From: Azoarcus indigens
GTDB taxonomy: Bacteria > Pseudomonadota > Gammaproteobacteria > Burkholderiales > Rhodocyclaceae
Direction of reading: 5' to 3'
DNA length: 64,000 nucleotides
Assembly (NCBI RefSeq): GCF_004361735.1
Contig: NZ_SNVV01000004.1
Span: 186,001-250,000, forward strand
Shown here piece by piece: positions 1 through 7,675 of the stretch; position 1 is the stretch's first letter; each line of letters opens with the position of its first letter. The notes below the pieces were generated by a model that worked only from the letters and a program-made list of their open reading frames with translations, did no database searches and was not told the origin of the DNA. Both the position numbers and the translations under genes were made by a program.

Positions 1-1083
1 GATGCGGCCGGGTTGCAGCAGCAGCCTCACCAGCCGCTTCACCTCGGTGCTCACCATGCGGCAGCGCAGATCTTCCCGTACCGCCGGCAGCGCCGGGACC
101 ACGCCGCAGCCTTGCACCTGGTAGGCCAGCAGGGCGAAGCCGGCACCGGCATGCACCGCCAGCGGGAAGCTGCCCCAGAAACGGCCGTTGATCTCCATCA
201 GCACCGCGTCGCCGGTGGCTTCGTCCAGCCGGTACTCCACCATCGCGCAGCCTTCCCAGCCTATGGCCTTCAGCAGCGCGATGGATTGCTCCTGCAATTC
301 CCGGTGGCGCGATAGTGGCACCGCGTCGCACACGCTGGAGAAGCCGCCTTCGGGCGGCCACTCGGCGATGCGCAGATGCTGGAAGCGGCGCAACACCTCG
401 CCCTTGTGCAGGTAGAAGAACTGGCCCAGGCCACGGCCGGGGCAGTATTCCTGGATCAGCGGCCAGATGCCGGCGGCCTGGAAGCGCTCGCCGATGCGCC
501 GCAGCGCGGCCTCATCCCGCGCGTACTCCAGCTTCTCCCAGGCGATGCCATGGGCGCGCAGTACCGGGATGGCGGTGATCGGGTCGGCCCACTTCACCAC
601 CGCCGGGTAGCGCACCTGGGCGGCGGCCGCATGCCATTCGTCCAGCGTGGCGGCGGAGAAGCCGCGGGGTACGTGCAGGCCCAGGCCGGCGGCGGTTTCC
701 AGCGTCAGCCGCTTGTCCAGCACGCGGCGGAAGGCGTCTTCCGGCGGCGCGATGGCGCGGATGCGGCCGAGCTGGTCGCGGTGGGCGATCAGCCAGCTGA
801 GGTCGGCCTCGGAGACGGCCAGCAGCACCGCGTCACCCAGCTCCTCGCCGAGGCGGTGCAGGGTGGCTATCAGCTGCGCATCCCGCTTCGGCCCGACGAC
901 GATGCCGCGCTCCAGGTAGCGGGAGGACAGCCCCACCGAGTTCGGCCGGCTGGCGAGGCCGATGACGCGCACGCCGGCCCGGCCGAGCTCGCGCACCACG
1001 GCGACGCCGATCTGGCTTTCGATGCCCAGCACCAGGCAGGGCGGATGGGCGTTGCTGGTGGCGGCAGGCGGCGGAGAGTTCAT
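1..1083 (-). CDS. ATP-grasp family ligase, 3' end cut by the window edge
   Basis: The 361 visible codons start at ATG 1083-1081 and read off the left edge without a stop. The protein opens with a Rossmann-like strand (LVLGIESQIGVAVVRELG). It then has an ATP-grasp core that ends with the metal-binding segment MEINGRFWG (about residues 296-304, E297 and N299), as expected for the ATP-dependent carboxylate-amine or carboxylate-thiol ligase superfamily. Its start overlaps the stop of the deacetylase-like gene by 4 bases (ATGA), so it is the last visible gene of the polysaccharide train. The substrate cannot be read from sequence; attaching an amino acid or amine to a sugar or carrier is an inference. 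It is distantly similar in plan to the second ATP-grasp protein at 14938-16107. Confidence 0.85.
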   Translation of the reverse strand, partial: MNSPPPAATSNAHPPCLVLGIESQIGVAVVRELGRAGVRVIGLASRPNSVGLSSRYLERGIVVGPKRDAQLIATLHRLGEELGDAVLLAVSEADLSWLIAHRDQLGRIRAIAPPEDAFRRVLDKRLTLETAAGLGLHVPRGFSAATLDEWHAAAAQVRYPAVVKWADPITAIPVLRAHGIAWEKLEYARDEAALRRIGERFQAAGIWPLIQEYCPGRGLGQFFYLHKGEVLRRFQHLRIAEWPPEGGFSSVCDAVPLSRHRELQEQSIALLKAIGWEGCAMVEYRLDEATGDAVLMEINGRFWGSFPLAVHAGAGFALLAYQVQGCGVVPALPAVREDLRCRMVSTEVKRLVRLLLQPGRI

Positions 1084-2060
1084 CGCAGGGGACTGAGGGC
1101 GGGCGGCAGCCGGCGCAGGGCCTGCTCCGCGTAACGGGTGAGGGTGGCGAACTTGCCGACCCGGGGCGGCGCCAGCCGTGTGGCAGTGCGTGGCGGCGCA
1201 TAGTCGGCGAAGCCGCGGGTCGGCAGCCGCTCGCGGTGGGCGGCGAGATGGCGGCACAGGGCCTCGAAGCGGCGTACCACCACCGCATCCGGCAGGCTGG
1301 TGCCGCTGCGCAGCAGTTCGAAGTTGTGCGACAGGATGACGAACTGGCCGCGGCCCTGGGCCTGGGCGTCGTCCATCGCCTGGCGCAGCTCGGCAAAGCT
1401 GCAGGCGCCGATCTGGGCGTGGCGCAGCTTGCCCAGCCCATCGTGGAAGATGCTCATCGGCGCCAGCTCCACGCCGTTCCAGCGCTGCGGCGTCTCCAGG
1501 TCCAGCTCGCCGCGCAGATCTTCGCCGGATAGCGGGTAGGCGGCATTGAGGCTGCTATCCACCGCGATGCCGTTCGCGGCCAGGGCGGCCAGGGTGTCGC
1601 GGTTGGCGGCGAAGCTGCCGGCGCGGAAGGCACTGACCGCCGTGCCGGCGGCGGCTTCCAGCAGTTCGCGGCCGAGCGCGACCAGCCGGGTCTGCTCGGC
1701 GCGGTCGTAATGGATCAGGTGCTGGCGCTTTTTCAGCGGCTTGTCGGGGAAGACCGGCGGGCGGATCTCATCGGTCCATTCCGGGTGCAGATGCAGCTGG
1801 ATTTCCTGGCCGGCGTTCCGGATCAGCTGACAGATCCGCTCCAGCCAGGCGGAGCCGAAGCGGGCGGAGAACAGTGGCTCGACGAAGAACACGCCACGCA
1901 GGCCGTGGCGGTTCAGGATCTCCAGCGTTTTCGGCAGGGCGTACTCGCCGGCGGCGGAGCGGCCGTGGATGTAGCGTTCGAAGGCCGGCGGAAAGCGCGC
2001 GTCCAGCTCCTGCCAGCTGCCGCACCAGACCTCGATGTCGAAGGTCAGGTAGACATTCAT
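1080..2060 (-). CDS. Polysaccharide deacetylase-like protein (NodB/CE4-type fold)
   Basis: A protein of 326 residues. It starts with TFDIEVW (D8, E10), the position of the metal-binding acidic motif of carbohydrate esterase 4 proteins, and has FFVEPLF and a histidine motif HLHPEW (H90, H92) at the expected spacing. These features support a metal-dependent N- or O-deacetylase acting on a surface polysaccharide or its lipid-linked precursor. There is no signal peptide, so the enzyme looks cytoplasmic, unlike most periplasmic deacetylases. The start overlaps the upstream phosphatase stop by 4 bases and the end overlaps the ATP-grasp gene by 4 bases, so the three are probably translationally coupled. 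It differs from the second deacetylase at 24957-25925. Confidence 0.8.
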   Translation of the reverse strand: MNVYLTFDIEVWCGSWQELDARFPPAFERYIHGRSAAGEYALPKTLEILNRHGLRGVFFVEPLFSARFGSAWLERICQLIRNAGQEIQLHLHPEWTDEIRPPVFPDKPLKKRQHLIHYDRAEQTRLVALGRELLEAAAGTAVSAFRAGSFAANRDTLAALAANGIAVDSSLNAAYPLSGEDLRGELDLETPQRWNGVELAPMSIFHDGLGKLRHAQIGACSFAELRQAMDDAQAQGRGQFVILSHNFELLRSGTSLPDAVVVRRFEALCRHLAAHRERLPTRGFADYAPPRTATRLAPPRVGKFATLTRYAEQALRRLPPALSPLR

Positions 2061-2650
2061 CGCCGGGTGCAGGGGCTGGCGGCCAGCCGCAGTTCGCGTA
2101 TCAGGTGCAGCACCGCCGGCTGGATCACCGCGAAGCAGCTGCGGAAGTACTCGGGCGACAGGGTGTGCGGATCGTGGATGTGATAGCGCAGCGGCCGTGC
2201 CCAGTGGCCCAGCAGCACAATGTTCCCGGCCGGAATGCCGCGGGCGGCGAGGCGCTGGGCGTGGCGCAGCTCCATGACGACGTAGAGGTCGCCTTCGCCC
2301 GCCTCGAAATCCGCCAGGTTGGTGGCCTGGTGGCTATCCAGCGCATAGCCCAGTTCGGCCGCGGTGGCGATGGCCTCCGGTGTAGCGGGGGCGCCGCTGG
2401 TGGTGGACAGGCCGATGGAGCAGCAGCTCACCGCTTCGCGGCCGGCCACCGCGCAGGCGAAGGCGCTGCGGTTGATGTTGCCCAGGCAGACGAACACCAG
2501 CCGGCGTATCGCCGCCGGCTGGAGCTGGCGGAAGCGCGCCGGCGGACCGGCGATGCCGTCCCACTGGCCGAGCAGGTAGCGCACCCAGCCGCGCGGGGTG
2601 CCGTAGTTGGCGGCGACCAGCGCGCGGGCACGGGCCAGTGGACCGCTCAC
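2057..2650 (-). CDS. Low-molecular-weight protein tyrosine phosphatase-like protein
   Basis: I chose GTG 2650-2648, which overlaps the stop of the asparagine-synthase-like gene (GTGA); a longer open frame upstream is only the shadow of that gene. The 197-residue product contains VFVCLGNINRS, the C-X5-R-S phosphate-binding loop of the family (C55, R61). A later HDPHTLSPEYF segment carries the expected Asp-Pro general-acid motif. Family members such as Wzb/Etp dephosphorylate bacterial tyrosine kinases of capsule export. Normal members begin about 45-50 residues later, so this one has an N-terminal extension with aromatic residues (GWVRYLLGQW). No BY-kinase is in the window. A role in controlling polymer export is inferred from context. 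Confidence 0.85.
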   Translation of the reverse strand: MSGPLARARALVAANYGTPRGWVRYLLGQWDGIAGPPARFRQLQPAAIRRLVFVCLGNINRSAFACAVAGREAVSCCSIGLSTTSGAPATPEAIATAAELGYALDSHQATNLADFEAGEGDLYVVMELRHAQRLAARGIPAGNIVLLGHWARPLRYHIHDPHTLSPEYFRSCFAVIQPAVLHLIRELRLAASPCTRR

Positions 2651-4473
2651 AGGCCGTACTCCGGCGCATGGGCACGCAGCCACAGCTCCAGCACCACCAG
2701 GACCCACACCATTTCGCCGTAGTAGCCGGGGTGCGAGGGCAGCAGGCGGCCCACCAGGTCGTCGATGAAGGCGGGCTGCACGATGCCGCGCTGCTTGAGG
2801 CCGTTCAGCGCGTCCCGTGTCAGGTCGCGCAGGCCGTCGTGGCGGCCGGCCCAGACGCCGAAGGGCAGGCCGAAGCCATGCTTCTTCTTGCTGATGATTT
2901 CGTCCGGCAGGAAGCCGCGCAGCGCTTCCTTGAAGAACCAGCGCAGCGTCTGGCCGCGCAGCTTCCATTCCTCGGGCAGGGTCAGCGAGAAGGCGATCAG
3001 CTCGTCGGCCAGCAGGGGGAAGGAGACCGACACGCCGGCCAGGTCGGCGGTGCCGATGACCTTGGGCAGGTCGTTGTCCGCCAGGGTGTATTTCCAGTCG
3101 AAGGCCAGCATGCGGTCCAGCAGCGAGGCGCCGGCGCTGCGTTCCCAGGTGCGGCGCTGGGCCTGCAGCGGGGCGTCGGTGGCCACGCGGGAGAGGAAGC
3201 TCGGCTCGAACACGGTGTCGAAGCCCAGCCGCAGCAGCAGGTTGTACATCTCCAGCCGGTCGGGCAGCGGCACCTTGGCCTGTTCGACATAGCTCGCCGC
3301 CTTGCGCGTCAGCGTCAGGCCGCCCATGCCGGGCAGGCCGAGCACCGGCTCCAGCAGGCCGCGGCGGACCAGGCCGGGCACGCGCTCGTAGAGGCCGAAC
3401 ACCTTCTGCTTGGCGTAGCGGGCGTTGCCGCCGAAGAGTTCGTCGCCGCCGTCGCCGGCCAGCATGTGAGTGATGCCGTCGGCGTGGGCGCGGCGCACGC
3501 AGACCCAGGCCGGCGCACCGGAGGAGTTGCCGAAGGGCTGGTCGTAGTGGGCGGCGACCTTGGGAATGGCTTCCAGCAGGTCGTCCGGCGTCACGTAGTA
3601 CTCGTGGTGCTCGGTGCCGAAGTGGCGGGAAGCAAGGCGGGCGTACTCCATCTCGTCGTAGCCGCTGGCGTCGAAGCCTATGGAGTAGGTCTGCGCCGGC
3701 TTGCCGAAGACCTTGCACAGCATGCCGGAGACGGTGGAGCTGTCGGTGCCGCCGGAGAGGAAGGCGCCGATGGTGCCGTGGGCGGCCTCGCGCGCTACCG
3801 AGCGTTCGACGATGTCGAGGAACTCCGCCTTGCTCGCTTCCAGGTCGCGGTGGGGATCCGGGGCGAAGCGGGGCGTCCAGTAAGGCACGACCTCCTGCAC
3901 GCCGCCGCGCCAGCTCAGTACATGGGCGGCGGGCAGCCGCTGCACGCCCTGGAAGATGGTGCGCGGCGCGGGAATGACGTGGAAGTAGAGGTAGTCGAAG
4001 ATGGCCTGCGGGTCGACCTCGCGGCGCTCGCCGGGTACCGCCTCCGCCCGGTTGGCGAAGGCGCAGCGCTCGGTATCGGCCGCGTAGCACAGGGGGTAGG
4101 TGCCGAAACGGTCTACCGCCAGGTGCAGGGTCTGGCCATCGGCCAGGGCGACGGCGAAGCGGCCGCCTACATGGGCCGCGGCCTGCGCGCCGTGGGTGCG
4201 GAAGGCTGCCAGCCAGGCCGCGGCAATGCCTTGCTGTTCAGCCAGTTGTTGCAGGGCTGCGTCGTCGAAGCGCGGTGTGCCCCAGGCCAGGCAGGCGGCC
4301 TCGCCGTCGCGGGACAGTGCGGCGGCGCCGGCTGCGTGGCCGAGAAAGCCGTGGCCGAGTTCGGTGATGGCAAGCCCTTCGGCCGGGGCGGGGTACTGCG
4401 GGGGAGCGGAGCGCGAGAGCATTCCGGCGATGGTCGCAGGCAAGCGGGCCTCCTTGGATTCTGTGGTGATCAT
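2647..4473 (-). CDS. Asparagine synthase-like amidotransferase lacking the glutaminase cysteine
   Basis: A 608-residue protein with the two-domain plan of AsnB: an N-terminal Ntn-hydrolase-like domain (about residues 30-200, with GGRFAVAL and DRFGTYPL) and a C-terminal synthetase domain with the PP-loop SGGTDS at residues 240-245. True AsnB proteins begin Met-Cys, and that Cys2 releases ammonia from glutamine. Here the start is MITTESKE and no Cys lies near the N-terminus, so glutaminase activity is unlikely. Cys-less relatives such as beta-lactam synthetase adenylate a carboxylate and use an amine instead. In polysaccharide loci, AsnB paralogues are thought to amidate uronic or amino acid groups. 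The gene overlaps both neighbours by 4 bases. The family is certain; the reaction is inferred. Confidence 0.85.
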   Translation of the reverse strand: MITTESKEARLPATIAGMLSRSAPPQYPAPAEGLAITELGHGFLGHAAGAAALSRDGEAACLAWGTPRFDDAALQQLAEQQGIAAAWLAAFRTHGAQAAAHVGGRFAVALADGQTLHLAVDRFGTYPLCYAADTERCAFANRAEAVPGERREVDPQAIFDYLYFHVIPAPRTIFQGVQRLPAAHVLSWRGGVQEVVPYWTPRFAPDPHRDLEASKAEFLDIVERSVAREAAHGTIGAFLSGGTDSSTVSGMLCKVFGKPAQTYSIGFDASGYDEMEYARLASRHFGTEHHEYYVTPDDLLEAIPKVAAHYDQPFGNSSGAPAWVCVRRAHADGITHMLAGDGGDELFGGNARYAKQKVFGLYERVPGLVRRGLLEPVLGLPGMGGLTLTRKAASYVEQAKVPLPDRLEMYNLLLRLGFDTVFEPSFLSRVATDAPLQAQRRTWERSAGASLLDRMLAFDWKYTLADNDLPKVIGTADLAGVSVSFPLLADELIAFSLTLPEEWKLRGQTLRWFFKEALRGFLPDEIISKKKHGFGLPFGVWAGRHDGLRDLTRDALNGLKQRGIVQPAFIDDLVGRLLPSHPGYYGEMVWVLVVLELWLRAHAPEYGL

Positions 4474-5726
4474 TGCGCCATCAGCGAGGATAACGCCTTC
4501 ATCATGTTTTTTTGCACCTGCCCGGCTTCATAGGTTTCCAGGAAGCGGGCGCGGCCGCTGGCGGCGATGCGGGCCCGCAGGGGCTCGTCCTTGAGCAGGC
4601 GGATGCACGCCTCGGCGAAATCCGCTGGCGTGTCGGCGATGAGCAGGTCTACGCCCGGCCGCAGGTCCAGGCCTTCGGCGCCTATGGTGGTGGAAACCAC
4701 CGCGCGGCCAAGGGCCAGCGCCTCCAGGATCTTGATGCGGGTACCGCCGCCGTAGCGGATGGGGACCAGCACCACGTCCGCCGCCTCGTAGCAGGGCTCG
4801 ACCCGCTCCACGCCGGCGGTGACGGTGACCTCCGGCAACTGGGCCAGCGCCAGTACCTGCGGTGAAGGTCCGCGGCCGACCACGTCTACCGTGAAGGGCT
4901 GGCCGCAGCGCTGCCGCAGCAGCGGCAGGATCTCGGCGCAGAAATAGAGGATGGCGTCCTCGTTCGGCTTGAACGACAGGGTGCCGAGAAAGAGCAGCCG
5001 GGCGGGGCCGTCCTGCAGCGCCTCCGGCAGTTGGGGGAGGGCGGGAAAGGAGTTGGGCAGGATGCTGATCGCCGCCTTCGTGCGCCGCCTGGCGAGCTTG
5101 GCCGCATCCACGCTTGAACACACGCCCACCGCGTCGGCGCGCTGCAGCGCGTCGCGCTCGCTGGCGCGGGCGCTGGCCGCGTCTGCCAGGATCAGCAGCC
5201 AGCGCTCCAGGCCGAAGTCGCCCCGGCGGGCGAGGAACTCGCGCCACAGCACCTGGGACTCGATGTCGTCCAGGTCCACGAAACGGCGCAGCCAACGCAG
5301 GCCGGCGCGCCGGCCGACTTCATCCAGCAGGGCGTGGCTGCGCAGGCGGAAGCAGAAGGCGAGGTCGTAGGCCGTGGGCGGCAGCAGGCTGTCGGTGGTG
5401 TCGTTCTCGATGTCGTACAAGGGGCCGGGGAACAGCGGCAGCCGGCGCAGCAGCGTCAGCCCTGGCAGGCGGCCGGCGGCGCGGCGGGCGGAAGGGCGTA
5501 TCGGCAGCACGGCGACATGGCGGCACAGCGCCGCCGCCGTCTGCAGTGTCCGGGGGTCGGTGGCGCGGCGCTGGGCGGGCAGCAGGCATAGCACCAGGTC
5601 GACCTCCGCCTCGGCGGACAGCGCCTGCAGGTGCGACCAGGCGCGCTTCTCCCAGCCGGAGCCGGTGGCGCTGGGGATGGCGGGGGAGAGGAAGAGGATG
5701 CGTTTCTTCAGGGGCTGCTGGATCAC
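4470..5726 (-). CDS. Glycosyltransferase, GT4-like (group 1)
   Basis: A 418-residue protein with two Rossmann-like halves. The N-terminal half begins RILFLSPAIPSATGSGWEKR, and the C-terminal half contains LFLGTLSFKPNED and VLVPIRYGGGTRIKILEAL, then TTIGAEGLDL. This is the nucleotide-sugar-binding Glu-containing end of GT-B group 1 enzymes that add one sugar with retention. The donor and acceptor cannot be told. It overlaps the downstream asparagine-synthase-like gene (ATGA at 4473-4470) and the upstream pyruvyl transferase gene by 4 bases, so it belongs to the exopolysaccharide train. There are no membrane segments, which fits a cytoplasmic enzyme working at the inner leaflet. Confidence 0.88.
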   Translation of the reverse strand: MIQQPLKKRILFLSPAIPSATGSGWEKRAWSHLQALSAEAEVDLVLCLLPAQRRATDPRTLQTAAALCRHVAVLPIRPSARRAAGRLPGLTLLRRLPLFPGPLYDIENDTTDSLLPPTAYDLAFCFRLRSHALLDEVGRRAGLRWLRRFVDLDDIESQVLWREFLARRGDFGLERWLLILADAASARASERDALQRADAVGVCSSVDAAKLARRRTKAAISILPNSFPALPQLPEALQDGPARLLFLGTLSFKPNEDAILYFCAEILPLLRQRCGQPFTVDVVGRGPSPQVLALAQLPEVTVTAGVERVEPCYEAADVVLVPIRYGGGTRIKILEALALGRAVVSTTIGAEGLDLRPGVDLLIADTPADFAEACIRLLKDEPLRARIAASGRARFLETYEAGQVQKNMMKALSSLMAQ

Positions 5727-6568
5727 GCGGCGGTCCGGCTCAAGAGTTGGTTGAATTCGCCGACGGCGTCCTCCAGCTGGGCCAGCTTGCTGTCGAACAC
5801 CTGCGAGGAAGAGAGGAAGCGGCGCTTGCCGCCGGCAATGGCGCGCAGGCGCTGCTCGATGAGTTTGCGCTTGAGGTAGCCGCGGGCGCTCGCCACCATG
5901 CCAGTGGCAGGCCAGATGGGCGGAATGCGCTCAGGCTGGAACGCCAGGTCCACCGACTGGCACCAATCCGTCCACTTGAAGGTGTTGGTTTCCCCCTCGT
6001 GGCCGGCGTTATGGGCGCAGATGGGGAACCAGGGGACGCGCAGAGCATCCGCGAGAATGGCGCCGTGCATGGCCTCGGTGATGACGAAGCTGCAGTGGGA
6101 CAGCTCGTCGAGAAAGGTCCTCACGTCCAGGTGCGGCGAGATGTAGCGCATGCCGAGTCCCTCGGCGATCTGTCGCCAGATACCGTGCGGTGACGTGAAA
6201 TAGGGAACGAAGCCTATGGCATCCGCCGCACCGCGTTCTGCCTGGTAGTGCCGCACGATCAGTGCAGCCGGATCTATGGTCGCGTACCGAGGCGCAAGCT
6301 CCAGCGCGCGCGCGGTGAGCGGACCGCGCACCGCGTAGCAGTGGAGGTCTGTTTCAGGGGCGATGCCGTGCTGATGCTGCCGGGCCCCGCTGCCAAGCAC
6401 GTACTTGGGGCCGGGGGTGTTGAGGCGCTTGTCCAGGATGGAGCCGATACCGTACAGGGTTCCTGCCTGGGAGGTCTGTGCCAGGGCGGGCAGTACCTTG
6501 GGCCACAGCCATACGTTCAGGGCGTCGCCCACGTTGGTGGGATTGGATTCATACCAGTACAGCTCCAT
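5723..6568 (-). CDS. Polysaccharide pyruvyl transferase family protein
   Basis: A 281-residue protein that begins MELYWYESNPTNVGDALN, the typical N-terminal 'NxGD' start of the family. It ends its core with FVITEAMHGAILADALRVPW, the conserved E-x-M-H-G segment. Known members (ExoV, CsaB, WcaK) move pyruvate from phosphoenolpyruvate to a sugar as a ketal, giving an acidic polymer. The length is on the short side of the family. The gene lies 2 bases downstream of a GT4 gene and overlaps the next GT4 by 4 bases, so it is part of the same operon and is likely to decorate the repeat unit. Some relatives are nucleotide-independent and of unknown function, so the exact donor stays open. Confidence 0.85.
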   Translation of the reverse strand: MELYWYESNPTNVGDALNVWLWPKVLPALAQTSQAGTLYGIGSILDKRLNTPGPKYVLGSGARQHQHGIAPETDLHCYAVRGPLTARALELAPRYATIDPAALIVRHYQAERGAADAIGFVPYFTSPHGIWRQIAEGLGMRYISPHLDVRTFLDELSHCSFVITEAMHGAILADALRVPWFPICAHNAGHEGETNTFKWTDWCQSVDLAFQPERIPPIWPATGMVASARGYLKRKLIEQRLRAIAGGKRRFLSSSQVFDSKLAQLEDAVGEFNQLLSRTAA

Positions 6569-6570
6569 GT

Positions 6571-7662
6571 CTACACCTTGGGCGTTGAGGGCGGCGGGGG
6601 TAAAGGCTGGATCTGCCCCAGCACGGAAAGAAGGTCAGCGATCAGCCTTTCCGGGCGGATTTCGGCGCGGGCGGCGTACTCGGTGGCTGCGCGGGATAGC
6701 GCTTGCTCCTGCTCCGGATTGTCCCAGATGCGCCGGAGAGCCTGGTGCCACGCGTCGATGCCGGCGGAGGGTGGGACGAGCAGGCCGCCATGACCAACGC
6801 TCTCGGGCAGGCCGCCGATTTTGCTCGCCAACACCGGGATACCGCTGAACTGCGCTTCCGTGGCAACCCGACCCCAGGCTTCGGGCGATCGGCTGGGTAC
6901 CAGCAGCAGACGGGCGCCATGGTAGACATTTTTCATATCCAATGTGGGTCGACGTAGCTCCACGTTTGCCAGGGTGGCGCTTTGTCTGGTGAGACTGCGT
7001 CTTGCCTCGTCACCCAGTGGCCAGCTCTCCAGCAACAGGAAGGGAATGTCCGGATTGCGCTTGGCCAGTTCGAGTACCGTCTCCAGTCCCTTGGATGCTA
7101 CCGGGTTGATGAAAAGGGCGTAGCGTGGCCGTCTGGTCGTGGCATAGGCGGTCGAGTGTACGAGTGGCGGGATGACCTCTGCCTTGACATTGAAGCTCCG
7201 CTCCACCTCGGCCGCGGTGAAACGGGAGTTGGCGACGAAGCGGAGCAGAGGGTGACTCTGGATTTCTCCACCCAGGCGGTCGAAGACCACGTCGCGAAAA
7301 TAGAGCAGTGTCGGTATGCCGGCGGCGACCAATGCGCGGGCCAGCGGCACTGGATGCCCGGCCTGCACGACGGCGGCATCCGGTTTGAAGCTGGCTGCTA
7401 CCTCGTGTATCGCCGCGGCACCGACCTCATAGCCACGGAAGACCCGGTAGGGACGGAAGGTGTCGGCCGGGAAGTGCTTGCGGGAAATCCCCTTGATGAC
7501 GCGGTTGCGCAGCCAGGTGCTGTCGCCAGTGCTCAGGCCGCACAGCACCGCCGGCTCGTGCCCCTGGGCCAGCATCTCCTTTGCCAGGTCGTGGGTGGAG
7601 GCTTCCGAGCCGCCGACGCGCTGGGGCAGATAAGTGTGGGTGGTGGCAAACAGGATCCGCAT
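6571..7662 (-). CDS. Glycosyltransferase, GT4-like (group 1)
   Basis: A 363-residue protein that starts MRILFATTHTYLPQRVGGSE, the N-terminal strand and GGSE loop common in GT4 enzymes. The C-terminal half holds LFINPVASKGLETVL, LLLVPSRSPEAWGRVATEA and GIPVLASKIGGLPE, including the E-x7-E type region that binds the nucleotide sugar. It is cytoplasmic with no membrane segments. It lies between the flippase gene (13 bases upstream) and the pyruvyl transferase gene (2 bases downstream) in the minus-strand polysaccharide train. Its sugar specificity cannot be predicted. Adding an inner or branch sugar of the repeat unit is the likely role. Confidence 0.88.
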   Translation of the reverse strand: MRILFATTHTYLPQRVGGSEASTHDLAKEMLAQGHEPAVLCGLSTGDSTWLRNRVIKGISRKHFPADTFRPYRVFRGYEVGAAAIHEVAASFKPDAAVVQAGHPVPLARALVAAGIPTLLYFRDVVFDRLGGEIQSHPLLRFVANSRFTAAEVERSFNVKAEVIPPLVHSTAYATTRRPRYALFINPVASKGLETVLELAKRNPDIPFLLLESWPLGDEARRSLTRQSATLANVELRRPTLDMKNVYHGARLLLVPSRSPEAWGRVATEAQFSGIPVLASKIGGLPESVGHGGLLVPPSAGIDAWHQALRRIWDNPEQEQALSRAATEYAARAEIRPERLIADLLSVLGQIQPLPPPPSTPKV

Positions 7663-7675
7663 GGTGATAAGAGGC

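Noticed and set aside
2638-4533. A 631-codon plus-strand open frame
   Set aside because: It is antisense to the asparagine-synthase-like gene, with no motif of its own.
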